Positions 1 to 7,649 of a stretch of DNA of 61,324 nucleotides are shown piece by piece (the stretch's first letter is position 1; every line of letters begins with the position of its first letter). The position numbers and the translations under genes were made by a program. The DNA is taken from NCBI GenBank assembly GCA_964481575.1, contig CAYZTR010000010.1, forward strand, positions 1-61,324, given 5' to 3'. Origin of the DNA: UQRS01 sp964481575 (GTDB lineage Bacteria; Bacillota; Clostridia; Oscillospirales; Acutalibacteraceae). A model generated the notes under the pieces. The model ran no database searches. It was not told the origin of the DNA and worked only from the letters and a program-made list of their open reading frames with translations.

Positions 1-35
1 CGCTTTTCCTTGGAAGCATTGCTTTCTTGTTTCAT
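1..35 (-). CDS. 5' end of an unidentified gene (12 codons visible)
   Basis: An ATG on the minus strand at 35-33 opens a frame reading MKQESNASKEKR to the window edge. It is preceded by a strong AGAGGAGG ribosome binding site at 43-50 with about 7 nt spacing. An upstream in-frame-independent ATG at 40 lies too close to the site. A promoter-like pair lies further upstream at 155-183. Only twelve residues are visible, polar and charged, so no product can be assigned. The gene is divergent from the AraC regulator at 330, so it is a plausible target of that regulator; this is inference from position only. Confidence 0.6.
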   Translation of the reverse strand, partial: MKQESNASKEK

Positions 36-154
36 ATCATTTCCTCCTCTTTTCAATTGCCATTTTTCGCGGTTCATACGGCAAAACGCTTTCTCAAGCC
101 CAAGTTAACCCTGAAAATGTGAAAAACAATCCATCTGCCTCTGAATTTGTATTC

Positions 155-183
155 ATTATACGGTGCATTCTAAGCGAAAGCAA
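155..183 (-). promoter_or_regulatory. Promoter for the leftward gene at the window edge
   Basis: On the minus strand TTGCTT (178-183) is followed after 17 bp by a perfect TATAAT (155-160). An imperfect cre-like sequence, TCTAAGCGAAAGCA (169-182), overlaps the -35 side; it matches the CcpA consensus only partly, so catabolite control is a guess. Confidence 0.5.
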
Positions 184-247
184 TTGCAAAAGAAAAGTTG
201 TATTATTGTATAAAACAAAAGAAAAACATAAAAAATAAAAAATAATA

Positions 248-276
248 TTGTAAAAAAATAATCTATATGTTATAAT
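248..276 (+). promoter_or_regulatory. Promoter for the AraC regulator at 330
   Basis: TTGTAA (248-253), a 17-bp spacer and a perfect TATAAT (271-276) in a very A/T-rich stretch. It lies about 55 bp before the AraC start codon and is divergent from the promoter at 155-183. Confidence 0.6.
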
Positions 277-329
277 TACCGCAACAAAAAGAAATTGTTT
301 GGGCAATCTGCCAGAGGAGGTAACCTGCT

Positions 330-1226
330 ATGTCTGTCATCTTTCGCCATGTGGAGGAAGACTTTTACGCACATCACAAACGGGATCTGCATCCCAGCGA
401 CCGGGATTTCCCACTGCATGTGCACGATTCTCATGAACTAGGGTATTTTATTGCAGGCAGCGGCCGTTTGTTGGTGGAGGGCAGTTCCTATGACCTTTAT
501 CCCGGTTGTATTTTATTGATGAAGGCTGGGGAAGCACATCAGCTGCGTATTGATCCGAAGCTGCCCTATGAACGGATTACCATTGAATTCTCGCCCAATA
601 TATTTCAGCACATCGATCCCCAGCGGTTATTAACCGCCGCCTTTAGCGAGCGTCCTGTCGGCCAGCGTAATGTTTACACCCCAGATCAGCTAAACACTGA
701 GTTGATTCATTCCTGCATGAACACCATGTCCACCCAATTCCAGACGGTTACCAACAGTCAAAAGCATTTGGCACTGGTTACCTGTCTGGCACCGGTGCTC
801 CTGGACATACACAAAGTATTCACCATGGAAATCAATCGCCAGCCCCTGCAAAAGGCGGCCACCGTAACCCTGACCACCAAACTGTTGGACTACATCAACA
901 CCCACTTGTGCGAAGATTTCAACCTGGACACCCTGGCCGCCACCTTTTTCACCAGCAAAACCCATCTCAACAATCAGTTTAAACAGGCCACCGGATATAC
1001 CATTTGGGAATACACTGTAACCAAGCGGTTGATCCAGGCCCGGGAGTATATCCGGGACGGCATGCCGGTAGGGATGGCTGCCATCTCCTGCGGTTGGAAG
1101 GATTACTCCTCCTTCTACCGCAGTTATAAATCCCACTTTGGTGTTTCTCCACTGGCTGACAAGCGCACTCGCACAGCCAAGCTCAGCCCCTCTTACGACC
1201 TGCATTCGGAAAATGCCGGCCAGTAA
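330..1226 (+). CDS. AraC family transcriptional regulator with N-terminal cupin
   Basis: A 298-residue regulator with the classic two-part layout. The first ~110 residues form a cupin-like ligand pocket (HVHDSHELGYFIAGSGR, then a turn ending GEAHQL). The last ~100 residues carry two helix-turn-helix units typical of AraC/XylS proteins (DTLAATFFTSKTHLNNQFK, then GMAAISCGWKDYSSFYRSYK and FGVSPL). The ATG sits 8 nt after AGAGGAGGT. It is divergent from the truncated gene at the left edge, and such pairs usually mean control of the neighbour in response to a sugar. The ligand cannot be read from the sequence. A strong hairpin terminator follows at 1296-1336. Confidence 0.9.
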   Translation: MSVIFRHVEEDFYAHHKRDLHPSDRDFPLHVHDSHELGYFIAGSGRLLVEGSSYDLYPGCILLMKAGEAHQLRIDPKLPYERITIEFSPNIFQHIDPQRLLTAAFSERPVGQRNVYTPDQLNTELIHSCMNTMSTQFQTVTNSQKHLALVTCLAPVLLDIHKVFTMEINRQPLQKAATVTLTTKLLDYINTHLCEDFNLDTLAATFFTSKTHLNNQFKQATGYTIWEYTVTKRLIQAREYIRDGMPVGMAAISCGWKDYSSFYRSYKSHFGVSPLADKRTRTAKLSPSYDLHSENAGQ

Positions 1227-1295
1227 TTACCGGCATTCGTCTCTCCAAGGTTGTTTCGGCAGTAGGCTGCATAACTTCCCCCAACCTGTGCACAC

Positions 1296-1336
1296 AAAAA
1301 GGCCCAGCTTTGCCATCAGGCAAAGCTGGGCCTTTT
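1296..1336. terminator. Bidirectional intrinsic terminator after the AraC gene
   Basis: A near-perfect hairpin, AAAGGCCCAGCTTTGCC / GGCAAAGCTGGGCCTTT with a 3-5 nt loop. It is flanked by A on the left and T on the right, so it can act for the rightward AraC gene and the leftward transcription arriving from 1491. Confidence 0.85.
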
Positions 1337-1413
1337 CAAACCATTATAATTTGCTGTTTATTATAATTTATTATCCATTAAATTTGTTGTAGAACACGTT
1401 GCGGTATCCATAC

Positions 1414-1488
1414 AAAAAGGTCTGCTGCTCCGGAAGCGCCAAACCCAGCATTTGATATACCGCAGAACAGGAGAGCCGGAAGCAGCGG
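1414..1488 (-). terminator. Possible terminator of the leftward mgl unit
   Basis: On the minus strand CTGCTTCCGG pairs, with one bulge, with CCGGAGCAG after a long loop, and the arm is followed by TTTTT (1414-1418 read in reverse). The large loop makes this weaker than the hairpin at 1296-1336. Confidence 0.35.
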
Positions 1489-1490
1489 CA

Positions 1491-2201
1491 TTATGATTCC
1501 TTCCCGGTATCGGCATCCGCTGCCGGAACCAGTTTGATATGAAAGGCAGAAATACAGGCAATCAGCAAACCTACACAGATGTAAACAGCCTTGGCAGCAG
1601 CGGCACCTGCAATCTTACCGCCCCGAATCCCCGCTTCAATGATTCCGTTGTAGGCATCGCCGCCCACATACTCGTGAATGGAGCTGAAAGAAAAGGTATC
1701 AGCGGGAACCCGATAACACAGTCCCACAAGAAACAAAATCAACCCCAAAACCAGAAAGATCATGGGAAGCAAATTCGGCATAGCCCTCCACTGATTTTGC
1801 AGTTTCTTACCGGAAATCTGCCAGGTAGCCGATGGGATCTGCACCGGCGGGGTCTGTACCTGTGGCCCTGGCGTGGGCTGGGCGGGTGAAACAAACGCAA
1901 CAGAGCCGTAAGGCGCGCCGCATATACCGCAGAATCTGCCACCCGGCGTCCGGACGTTACCGCAAACCGGGCAAATCCCCCCATTGGGAGCCGCCGGAGG
2001 ACGGGTGTTGGCAGCCGGCTGCTCCGGCGGAATAGGCGGAACCCCCGCGGCATCCTGATAACCCGTCACCGCAGCTGCCGGGTTGCTCTGCGGGGCAGTT
2101 GTCCCTTCCACCCGAGAACAACCTGTCTCCGGTGGGTTCGCGGCTGGCTGCGCCGTGACCACCTTTTGCATCTCGGAGATCCCATTTTGATATTCTTCCA
2201 T
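1491..2201 (-). CDS. Zinc-ribbon membrane protein, function unknown
   Basis: About 236 residues. The chosen ATG at 2201 (MEEYQNGISEM) follows GGAAGG; an upstream in-frame extension lacks such a site and crosses a hairpin. The N-terminal half is rich in Pro, Ala and Asn and probably disordered. It is followed by a zinc-ribbon with two cysteine pairs (CPVCGN ... CGICG, near residues 85-105). The C-terminal third has two hydrophobic membrane spans (MIFLVLGLILFLVGLC and ICVGLLIACISAF). Zinc-ribbon plus membrane proteins are common in Firmicutes and mostly uncharacterised. It is the last gene of the leftward sugar-uptake unit, separated from the preceding small gene by a hairpin, so its link to sugar uptake is only positional. 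Confidence 0.7.
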   Translation of the reverse strand: MEEYQNGISEMQKVVTAQPAANPPETGCSRVEGTTAPQSNPAAAVTGYQDAAGVPPIPPEQPAANTRPPAAPNGGICPVCGNVRTPGGRFCGICGAPYGSVAFVSPAQPTPGPQVQTPPVQIPSATWQISGKKLQNQWRAMPNLLPMIFLVLGLILFLVGLCYRVPADTFSFSSIHEYVGGDAYNGIIEAGIRGGKIAGAAAAKAVYICVGLLIACISAFHIKLVPAADADTGKES

Positions 2202-2255
2202 ATTTATCCTTCCTTTCAGATATGATCTGCCGCTCCATTTTCCGTCATACAGTGA

Positions 2256-2289
2256 AACGCCCTCTGCCATAAATGCAGCAGAGGGCGTT
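2256..2289 (-). terminator. Hairpin between the two small genes after mglC
   Basis: AACGCCCTCTG pairs exactly with CAGAGGGCGTT around a 12-nt loop, just downstream (minus strand) of the stop at 2300. The following T run is poor, so it may only attenuate or protect the mRNA. Confidence 0.5.
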
Positions 2290-2299
2290 ATTCTTGATA

Positions 2300-2716
2300 C
2301 TAGGACGTAGCGGTGAGGGAAGCTTCCTCCCAGCCGGCGTACAGGGTGAAACTGTCCGTCACCACATCGGTTTCCGGATTCCAGGGCTGTGTACAGTCCG
2401 CATCCAGATACCAGCCGGTAAAGACGTAACCTTCCCGGGTGGGCGGGGCAATATCGGGAATGGTTTCCCCGTGTAACACCCTACAGTTTTCCACGGCAGT
2501 GCCGCCGTTGGTTTCAAACTTCACCGTAAAGCCGTTATGCGAAATCAGAAACAGGGTCACCAGCACCAGGGCTGCCAGCAACACCAGCACCAATACGTTG
2601 GCTGTCCGCACCGACATTTTCACATTGCGATACAAACCGCCGAGCTTGTGCGTCTGGGCCGCCTCAGCAGCTTGGCCCGGCTCCGACCGGATAATTTCTT
2701 TGCTTTCCTCTTGCAT
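2300..2716 (-). CDS. Small membrane protein with one InlB B-repeat
   Basis: A 138-residue protein. Residues ~1-35 are charged and presumably cytoplasmic. One membrane span follows (VLVLVLLAALVLVTLFLI, ~38-57). The outside portion is a single InlB/Listeria-Bacteroides (Flg_new) repeat, recognisable by VKFETNGGTAV, REGYVFTGWYLDADC and the closing YAGWE. Such repeats are beta-grasp-like modules of surface proteins and usually occur in tandem, so a lone repeat on a membrane anchor is unusual. It starts 18 bp after the mglC stop and is probably cotranscribed with the importer. No function is assigned. Confidence 0.75.
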   Translation of the reverse strand: MQEESKEIIRSEPGQAAEAAQTHKLGGLYRNVKMSVRTANVLVLVLLAALVLVTLFLISHNGFTVKFETNGGTAVENCRVLHGETIPDIAPPTREGYVFTGWYLDADCTQPWNPETDVVTDSFTLYAGWEEASLTATS

Positions 2717-2734
2717 AACGTCTCTCCCAAACGA

Positions 2735-3811
2735 TTACTTCCGAGCCAGATACTTCCGCATGTCGATGGAGCAAGCCACCAGGATGATCAAACCCTTAAT
2801 GATATAGAGCATATTGGCATCCACAGACAGGAAGTTCAAACCCACGAAAATGATTTGCAGCAGCAGCACGCCGATGACGATACCACTGATTTTACCAATA
2901 CCGCCGACGAAGGAAACGCCGCCGATAACACAGGCTGCGATGGCGTCACTTTCATAGTTCAAACCGGTATTGGCCGAGCAGGAAGCAATTCGGGCGCCTT
3001 CGATAAAACCGGTCAGGCCGTACATAACACCGGCCAGGATGAACACCAAAACGATGGTGCGAAACACGTTGACGCCAGACACATTAGCGGCCTCTTCATT
3101 GGAACCCACGGCAAACATATTTTTGCCGAACTTGGTCTTGTTCCAAATGAACCACATGATAATGGTCAGGATCACGGCGTACAGCACATAGTTGGGAACG
3201 GCCACGCCGCCTATGGTAAACAGAGTTCCACGGACAAACTGCAAATAGGAGTTGTCCAGATTGGAAAGGGTTTGGCCATTGTTGGTACCCAACATCAAAT
3301 ACATCAGGATGGCACCGTAAGTAATAAGCTGGGTGGACAGGGTCACAATGAAGGGATGCAGCTTAAACTTAGCCACAAAAAACCCGTTAACCAGGCCCAC
3401 GATGGCGCCGATAACAATGGTGGAAAACAGCACCAGAATCAGAGGCTGCACCCCCAGGTTAGGAAACAGCTTACTGGTAGTCTGCACCAGTGAGGCGGCC
3501 ACACAGGCGGTCAGGCCCACCACACGGCCGGCGGAAATATCCGTACCGGTCAGGACGATGGCACCGGCAATACCCAATGCAATAGGCAACTTGGCGGCCG
3601 TCAAAGAAACAATATTGATAATAGAAGACAAGGATAAAAACGCCGGAACACGAATCGCGATATAAATAATCGCGATCACAATGATGATGTACATGGCGTT
3701 ATTGAACAGCAAATCGGTAATCTTACGCCGTTTGTCTGCACCCGACAGCTCCTTGAAGGCATTGATTCTGCCGGAAAGATTATTTTTTTGTGTCACATTG
3801 ATTTCTGACAT
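2735..3811 (-). CDS. mglC: Galactose/methyl-galactoside ABC transporter permease
   Basis: A 358-residue integral membrane permease of the ribose/galactose (BPD_transp_2) family. Many hydrophobic spans are visible, and the family segment GTDISAGRVVGLTACVAASL lies near residue 90. The run FGKNMFAVGSNEEAANVSGVNV is characteristic of MglC/RbsC. It should form the membrane channel for a monosaccharide, with energy from MglA and substrate delivered by MglB. It starts 12 bp after the mglA stop. Length matches MglC (~340) with a short N-terminal extension. Confidence 0.92.
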   Translation of the reverse strand: MSEINVTQKNNLSGRINAFKELSGADKRRKITDLLFNNAMYIIIVIAIIYIAIRVPAFLSLSSIINIVSLTAAKLPIALGIAGAIVLTGTDISAGRVVGLTACVAASLVQTTSKLFPNLGVQPLILVLFSTIVIGAIVGLVNGFFVAKFKLHPFIVTLSTQLITYGAILMYLMLGTNNGQTLSNLDNSYLQFVRGTLFTIGGVAVPNYVLYAVILTIIMWFIWNKTKFGKNMFAVGSNEEAANVSGVNVFRTIVLVFILAGVMYGLTGFIEGARIASCSANTGLNYESDAIAACVIGGVSFVGGIGKISGIVIGVLLLQIIFVGLNFLSVDANMLYIIKGLIILVACSIDMRKYLARK

Positions 3812-3823
3812 AGTCTTTACCCC

Positions 3824-5368
3824 TTATGCGTATTTTGCGGCGAGCGCCATAATTTCTTCCTGTGTTGTATCGGCAGCCTGCACCTCGCCAGCCAGACGCC
3901 CGCCGGACATGACCAGAATCCGGTCACAAACACCCAGCAGCTCCGGCATCTCCGAGGAAACCATAATCACCGTTTTCCCCTTGTTGGCCAGATCCAAAAT
4001 CAGCTGATAAATCTCATATTTTGCGCCCACGTCGATACCCCGGGTGGGTTCATCCAACAGAAGCACGGTGGGATCGGTCAGCAGCCAGCGGCCGATGATG
4101 ACCTTTTGCTGGTTACCGCCCGAAAGGGAGCGGATCTTGGTTTCCTGATCCGGGGTCTTGACCCGCATAGACTGGATACACCAGTTGGTGCTTTCCTTCA
4201 TTTTGCGCTTGCTCAGGAAGGGGCCGATCCTGTATTTTGACAGACTGGATACCACGGCATTTTCCCGAATATTCAGGATGCCAAAGATTCCGGTAGCCCG
4301 CCGCTCTTCGGTAAGGAGGGCAAAACCGTTTTTAATGGAACGTCTGGCATTTTTATTTTGAATGACTTGGCCGTTGAGCTTGATGGTACCACTGCGGCGG
4401 GTAGCGATGCCGAAAATGTTTTCCAGCAGTTCGGTACGTCCGGAGCCGTCCAGTCCGGCCACGCCGATGATCTCCCCCTTGTGGGCGGCAAAGGAAACAT
4501 CCTGCAGCTTGGAATACTCGGCCGTCAGATGCTCTACCTCCAGCAGCACATCGCCGATGTGGCTGTCCTTGGGGGGATAACGGTTGGTCAGTTCCCGTCC
4601 CACCATGAGACGGATAATATCGTCTGTTGTCAGACTCTTGGCGGATTCGGTGGCAATCCATTTGCCGTCCCGCATGATGGTGACTTCATCCGAAATCCGC
4701 AGAATTTCCTCCATTTTATGAGAAATATATATGATACCGCAGCCCCGGGCCTTGAGCATATTAATAATGCGGAACAAATGCTCCACCTCGGTCTCGGTCA
4801 GAGACGAGGTAGGCTCGTCAAACACGATGACCTTGGAATTATAAGAAACGGCTTTGGCGATTTCCACCATCTGCCGCTGGGATACCGGCATCTTGCTCAT
4901 CACCGTTTTGGGGTTGATATTGATCTCCAGCTCCTGGAAGATGGCCTTGGTAGCCTGGTACATCTTCCGTTCACTGGTCAGGGGCAGCCATTTGGCCACT
5001 GTGGGGAACCGCCCCAGCCACATATTGTCCATCACATTACGCTTTAAGGCCTGATTCAGCTCCTGATGCACCATGGCGACCCCATTCTCCAGAGCCTCTT
5101 TGGAACTTTTGAAGTTGATTTCCTTGCCTTCCAGGTAAATATGACCGCTGTCCTTGCTATACACGCCAAACAGGCATTTCATCAAGGTGGATTTCCCGGC
5201 GCCGTTTTCCCCCATAAGGGCGTGCACCGTTCCTGCCTTGACCGTCAAAGAAACCTGATCCAGGGCCTTGACGCCGGGAAAGGATTTGTTGATTCCTTCC
5301 ATCCGGAGAAGCACCGGCGCCTGATCCGACTGAACTGCGGTTTCATGGGTTTGCATTTTATTTTCCAT
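3824..5368 (-). CDS. mglA: Galactose/methyl-galactoside ABC transporter ATP-binding protein
   Basis: A 514-residue double ATPase of the sugar-importer type. The first nucleotide-binding domain has Walker A GENGAGKST (~residue 54), a signature region MPVSQRQMVEIAKAV, Walker B VIVFDEPTSS. The second has a degenerate Walker A (GLDGSGRTEL), an intact signature LSGGNQQKVIIGRW and LLLDEPTRGIDVG. An asymmetric pair of sites is normal for MglA/RbsA. It sits between mglB and mglC in the same unit. The 76-bp gap to mglB contains a perfect palindrome at 5395-5430 that probably lowers expression relative to the binding protein. Confidence 0.93.
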   Translation of the reverse strand: MENKMQTHETAVQSDQAPVLLRMEGINKSFPGVKALDQVSLTVKAGTVHALMGENGAGKSTLMKCLFGVYSKDSGHIYLEGKEINFKSSKEALENGVAMVHQELNQALKRNVMDNMWLGRFPTVAKWLPLTSERKMYQATKAIFQELEININPKTVMSKMPVSQRQMVEIAKAVSYNSKVIVFDEPTSSLTETEVEHLFRIINMLKARGCGIIYISHKMEEILRISDEVTIMRDGKWIATESAKSLTTDDIIRLMVGRELTNRYPPKDSHIGDVLLEVEHLTAEYSKLQDVSFAAHKGEIIGVAGLDGSGRTELLENIFGIATRRSGTIKLNGQVIQNKNARRSIKNGFALLTEERRATGIFGILNIRENAVVSSLSKYRIGPFLSKRKMKESTNWCIQSMRVKTPDQETKIRSLSGGNQQKVIIGRWLLTDPTVLLLDEPTRGIDVGAKYEIYQLILDLANKGKTVIMVSSEMPELLGVCDRILVMSGGRLAGEVQAADTTQEEIMALAAKYA

Positions 5369-5394
5369 CGAACCAATCTCCTGTATGCTTGCCG

Positions 5395-5430
5395 GAAGAT
5401 CCAGCCGCAGCTAGCTGCGGCTGGATCTTC
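5395..5430 (-). promoter_or_regulatory. Perfect 36-bp palindrome between mglB and mglA
   Basis: GAAGATCCAGCCGCAGCT is followed directly by its exact reverse complement. In mglBA mRNA it forms an almost loop-free hairpin 15 nt after the mglB stop. There is no T run on the distal side (minus strand continues CGGCAAGC), so it is better read as an mRNA-stabilising or partial-termination element favouring MglB than as a full terminator. Confidence 0.8.
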
Positions 5431-5444
5431 AAAAATTTAGTTGG

Positions 5445-6536
5445 TTATTCCCCAGTATAAGCAGAGTAGGGAATGTTGACTCTCCAGGTACCCACCTGCT
5501 CATCTGTATCAATACCGGTAAACATATCCTTACCATCCAGCAGGTTGATCGCCATAGTAGTGATGGCGGTAGCCATACCCTCAGCATCCTGTTTAATGGT
5601 ACCGACCATGTAGTCGTTAGCGATGGCTTCCCGGGCTGCGTCGGTAGCGTCTACACCGAAGACGGGAATCTTGGTGGTATCGCCACCCTTGTTGTAGCCG
5701 GCGGTCTGGAGGGCGGAGATAGCGCCCAAAGCCATTTCGTCGTTATTGGCGATTACCAGCTCGACCATGTTATTGTTGGACTCATTGTACTGGGCCAACA
5801 GGGTGTTCATGTAGTCGGTGGCAGCGGCAGAAGACCACTGGCCGGTCTGGTCAACCAGGTACTTGTTGCTGTTGGAAGCATCATAGAACTCCAGGGCGGG
5901 CTTGCCGGCCTCGGTCAGAACTGCGTCGCAATCTTCCACGCCGTACTGGGTACGGGCGATGGCTTCCATGTTGCCTTCCTGGCCTTTCAGCATCACATAG
6001 CTGATCTTGCCGTCGCCGTTAAGATCCACGGCTTCAAAGTTGGATACCAGGAATTCCCCGATCATCTTGCCCTGCATATGGCCGGCCATTTCATAATCGG
6101 TTCCGATAAAGGCGCACTTTTCGTAGCTGGATACAACTTCCTCCTCCACAGAGCGGTTGAAGAACAGCACCGGAATGTCCGCAGCCTTGGCCAGATCAAC
6201 GATATTCTGTGCGGCGTCGTTAGAGCCGGTGTCCACTACGTTGACGATCAGCAGGGAAGAGCCCTTGGCGATAGCGGTTTGAACCTGCTCGGTCTGGGTG
6301 GTTTGGTTGCTGTTGCCGTCGTAATCGTTGAAGGTACGGCCGGAATCCTTCAGAATTTGATCCATGGCGGAACGTACACTGGAGATATAGGTGTCACCGA
6401 AAGTGTAGTAGAACACAGAAATCTCTCCCTCGCCGCCGGCGGATTGACTGCTGCCGGAGGATTGACTGCCGCCGGAACAAGCTGCAAAGCTGAAAAGCAT
6501 TGCAGCAACTAAGACAATTGCGATTAGTTTTTTCAT
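5445..6536 (-). CDS. mglB: Galactose/glucose-type substrate-binding lipoprotein
   Basis: A 363-residue lipoprotein. The signal peptide MKKLIAIVLVAAMLFSFAAC ends in a lipobox Cys, followed by a Ser/Gly-rich linker. The mature part is a periplasmic-binding-protein (Peripla_BP_4) fold. The most specific mark is an EF-hand-like calcium loop DLNGDGKISYVMLKGQEG, the same element and place as in enterobacterial MglB, followed by AIARTQYGVED. The ATG at 6536 follows GAGAGGAG; a slightly longer frame starts upstream without a better site. Substrate is probably galactose or glucose; exact specificity is not readable. First gene of mglBAC, 156 bp after the sensor-type SBP gene, so it may also have its own promoter in the A/T-rich gap. 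Confidence 0.92.
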   Translation of the reverse strand: MKKLIAIVLVAAMLFSFAACSGGSQSSGSSQSAGGEGEISVFYYTFGDTYISSVRSAMDQILKDSGRTFNDYDGNSNQTTQTEQVQTAIAKGSSLLIVNVVDTGSNDAAQNIVDLAKAADIPVLFFNRSVEEEVVSSYEKCAFIGTDYEMAGHMQGKMIGEFLVSNFEAVDLNGDGKISYVMLKGQEGNMEAIARTQYGVEDCDAVLTEAGKPALEFYDASNSNKYLVDQTGQWSSAAATDYMNTLLAQYNESNNNMVELVIANNDEMALGAISALQTAGYNKGGDTTKIPVFGVDATDAAREAIANDYMVGTIKQDAEGMATAITTMAINLLDGKDMFTGIDTDEQVGTWRVNIPYSAYTGE

Positions 6537-6692
6537 GGTGAATACTCCTCTCATTTTTTTGAAAGCTCCCCGCTTTCGTCTTTTTTATTTTATACCGCAG
6601 CACCGCATTTTAAAATAGAATTTTTTATTTAGAATGTTCAAATTTCAACTGTACTGTGGTGTAAAACTGTAGTATTCCAATAAATGGCAGCG

Positions 6693-7649
6693 TTATTCAA
6701 ACTGGAATAAAATTTTTTGATTTTTCTCCTCAAACATGTCATCCCTAGTAACAGCAGTAACGGCGGTGACGGTATCGGCGGCCGACTTACCGGACAGCAG
6801 CAGCGCTGCCGCCTGGACGCCAAGATACCCCATAGAAAAGGGATTTTGTACCAGAAGGGTATCCATTTCCCCGGTCTCTAGCATACCGATGGAAACCACA
6901 TTGCTGTCAAACCCCACCGCCTGCACAGTATCTCCCAGCTCTCGCTGCCGGATAGCATTACCCACCCCCAGGGTGCTCCATTCATTCAACCCGATAAGCA
7001 AGTTGATTTCCGGATGGGCATACAGCAGGGAAAGGGCCCCGGCGGTGGCGCTGTTAACATTAGAATCCACATGCACTACTGCAGTAATCTCGGCATTTTC
7101 CACCTGTTCCAGGTAATCCCGCAAACCGGCCTCCCGATTCTGAGCATTCTCGGAATTTTCATCGTGGGTTACCAGGCCGATCCGCAAAGGCGTCTGCCGG
7201 GACCACAGGGCCACTGCTGCCTCTCCGGCCTCCCGGCCTGCTTCATAGTTATTGGTGCCGATAATCACATCCGTCTTATCGGTATTTACTGCGCTGTCGA
7301 TGGTGATGATGCGAATCCCCGCATCTGCGGCAGCCGTAACTGCTGGCACACACTGATTATAATCAATGGCCGACAGAACAATGGCATCCACTCCGTCCTC
7401 CACGGCCTTTGCAATCATTTCATTTTGTTTCAGATAATCCTCTTCCCGTTCCGGGCCTTCAAAGGTCACCGCCACATTATATTCAATGGCAGCCGAATTC
7501 ACGCCGCTGCGGACATTATTCCAGAAATCAGAACCGGTGGCCTTGACAATCACCGCAACGGTTTTCTTCTGGCCTTCGGCAGCGCCGCAGCTACTGCAGC
7601 ACAGCAGCAGCAACGCCAGCAGTCCGGCCGCCAACCGTCTAAATTTCAT
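6693..7649 (-). CDS. Second sugar-binding lipoprotein, likely sensor component
   Basis: A 318-residue LacI-like substrate-binding protein of the RbsB class with a lipoprotein signal (RRLAAGLLALLLLCCSSCG). Recognisable segments are VIVKATGSDFWNNVRSG, DAIVLSAID and VIIGTNNYEAGREAG, which match the sugar-binding Peripla_BP_4 family. It overlaps the 3' end of the kinase gene by 11 bp, so it is translationally coupled to a sensor rather than to a permease. That arrangement is known from three-component systems in clostridia (XylFII-LytS-YesN type), where the binding protein presents sugar to the kinase. It could alternatively be a spare binding protein for the MglAC importer downstream. Confidence 0.85.
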   Translation of the reverse strand: MKFRRLAAGLLALLLLCCSSCGAAEGQKKTVAVIVKATGSDFWNNVRSGVNSAAIEYNVAVTFEGPEREEDYLKQNEMIAKAVEDGVDAIVLSAIDYNQCVPAVTAAADAGIRIITIDSAVNTDKTDVIIGTNNYEAGREAGEAAVALWSRQTPLRIGLVTHDENSENAQNREAGLRDYLEQVENAEITAVVHVDSNVNSATAGALSLLYAHPEINLLIGLNEWSTLGVGNAIRQRELGDTVQAVGFDSNVVSIGMLETGEMDTLLVQNPFSMGYLGVQAAALLLSGKSAADTVTAVTAVTRDDMFEEKNQKILFQFE

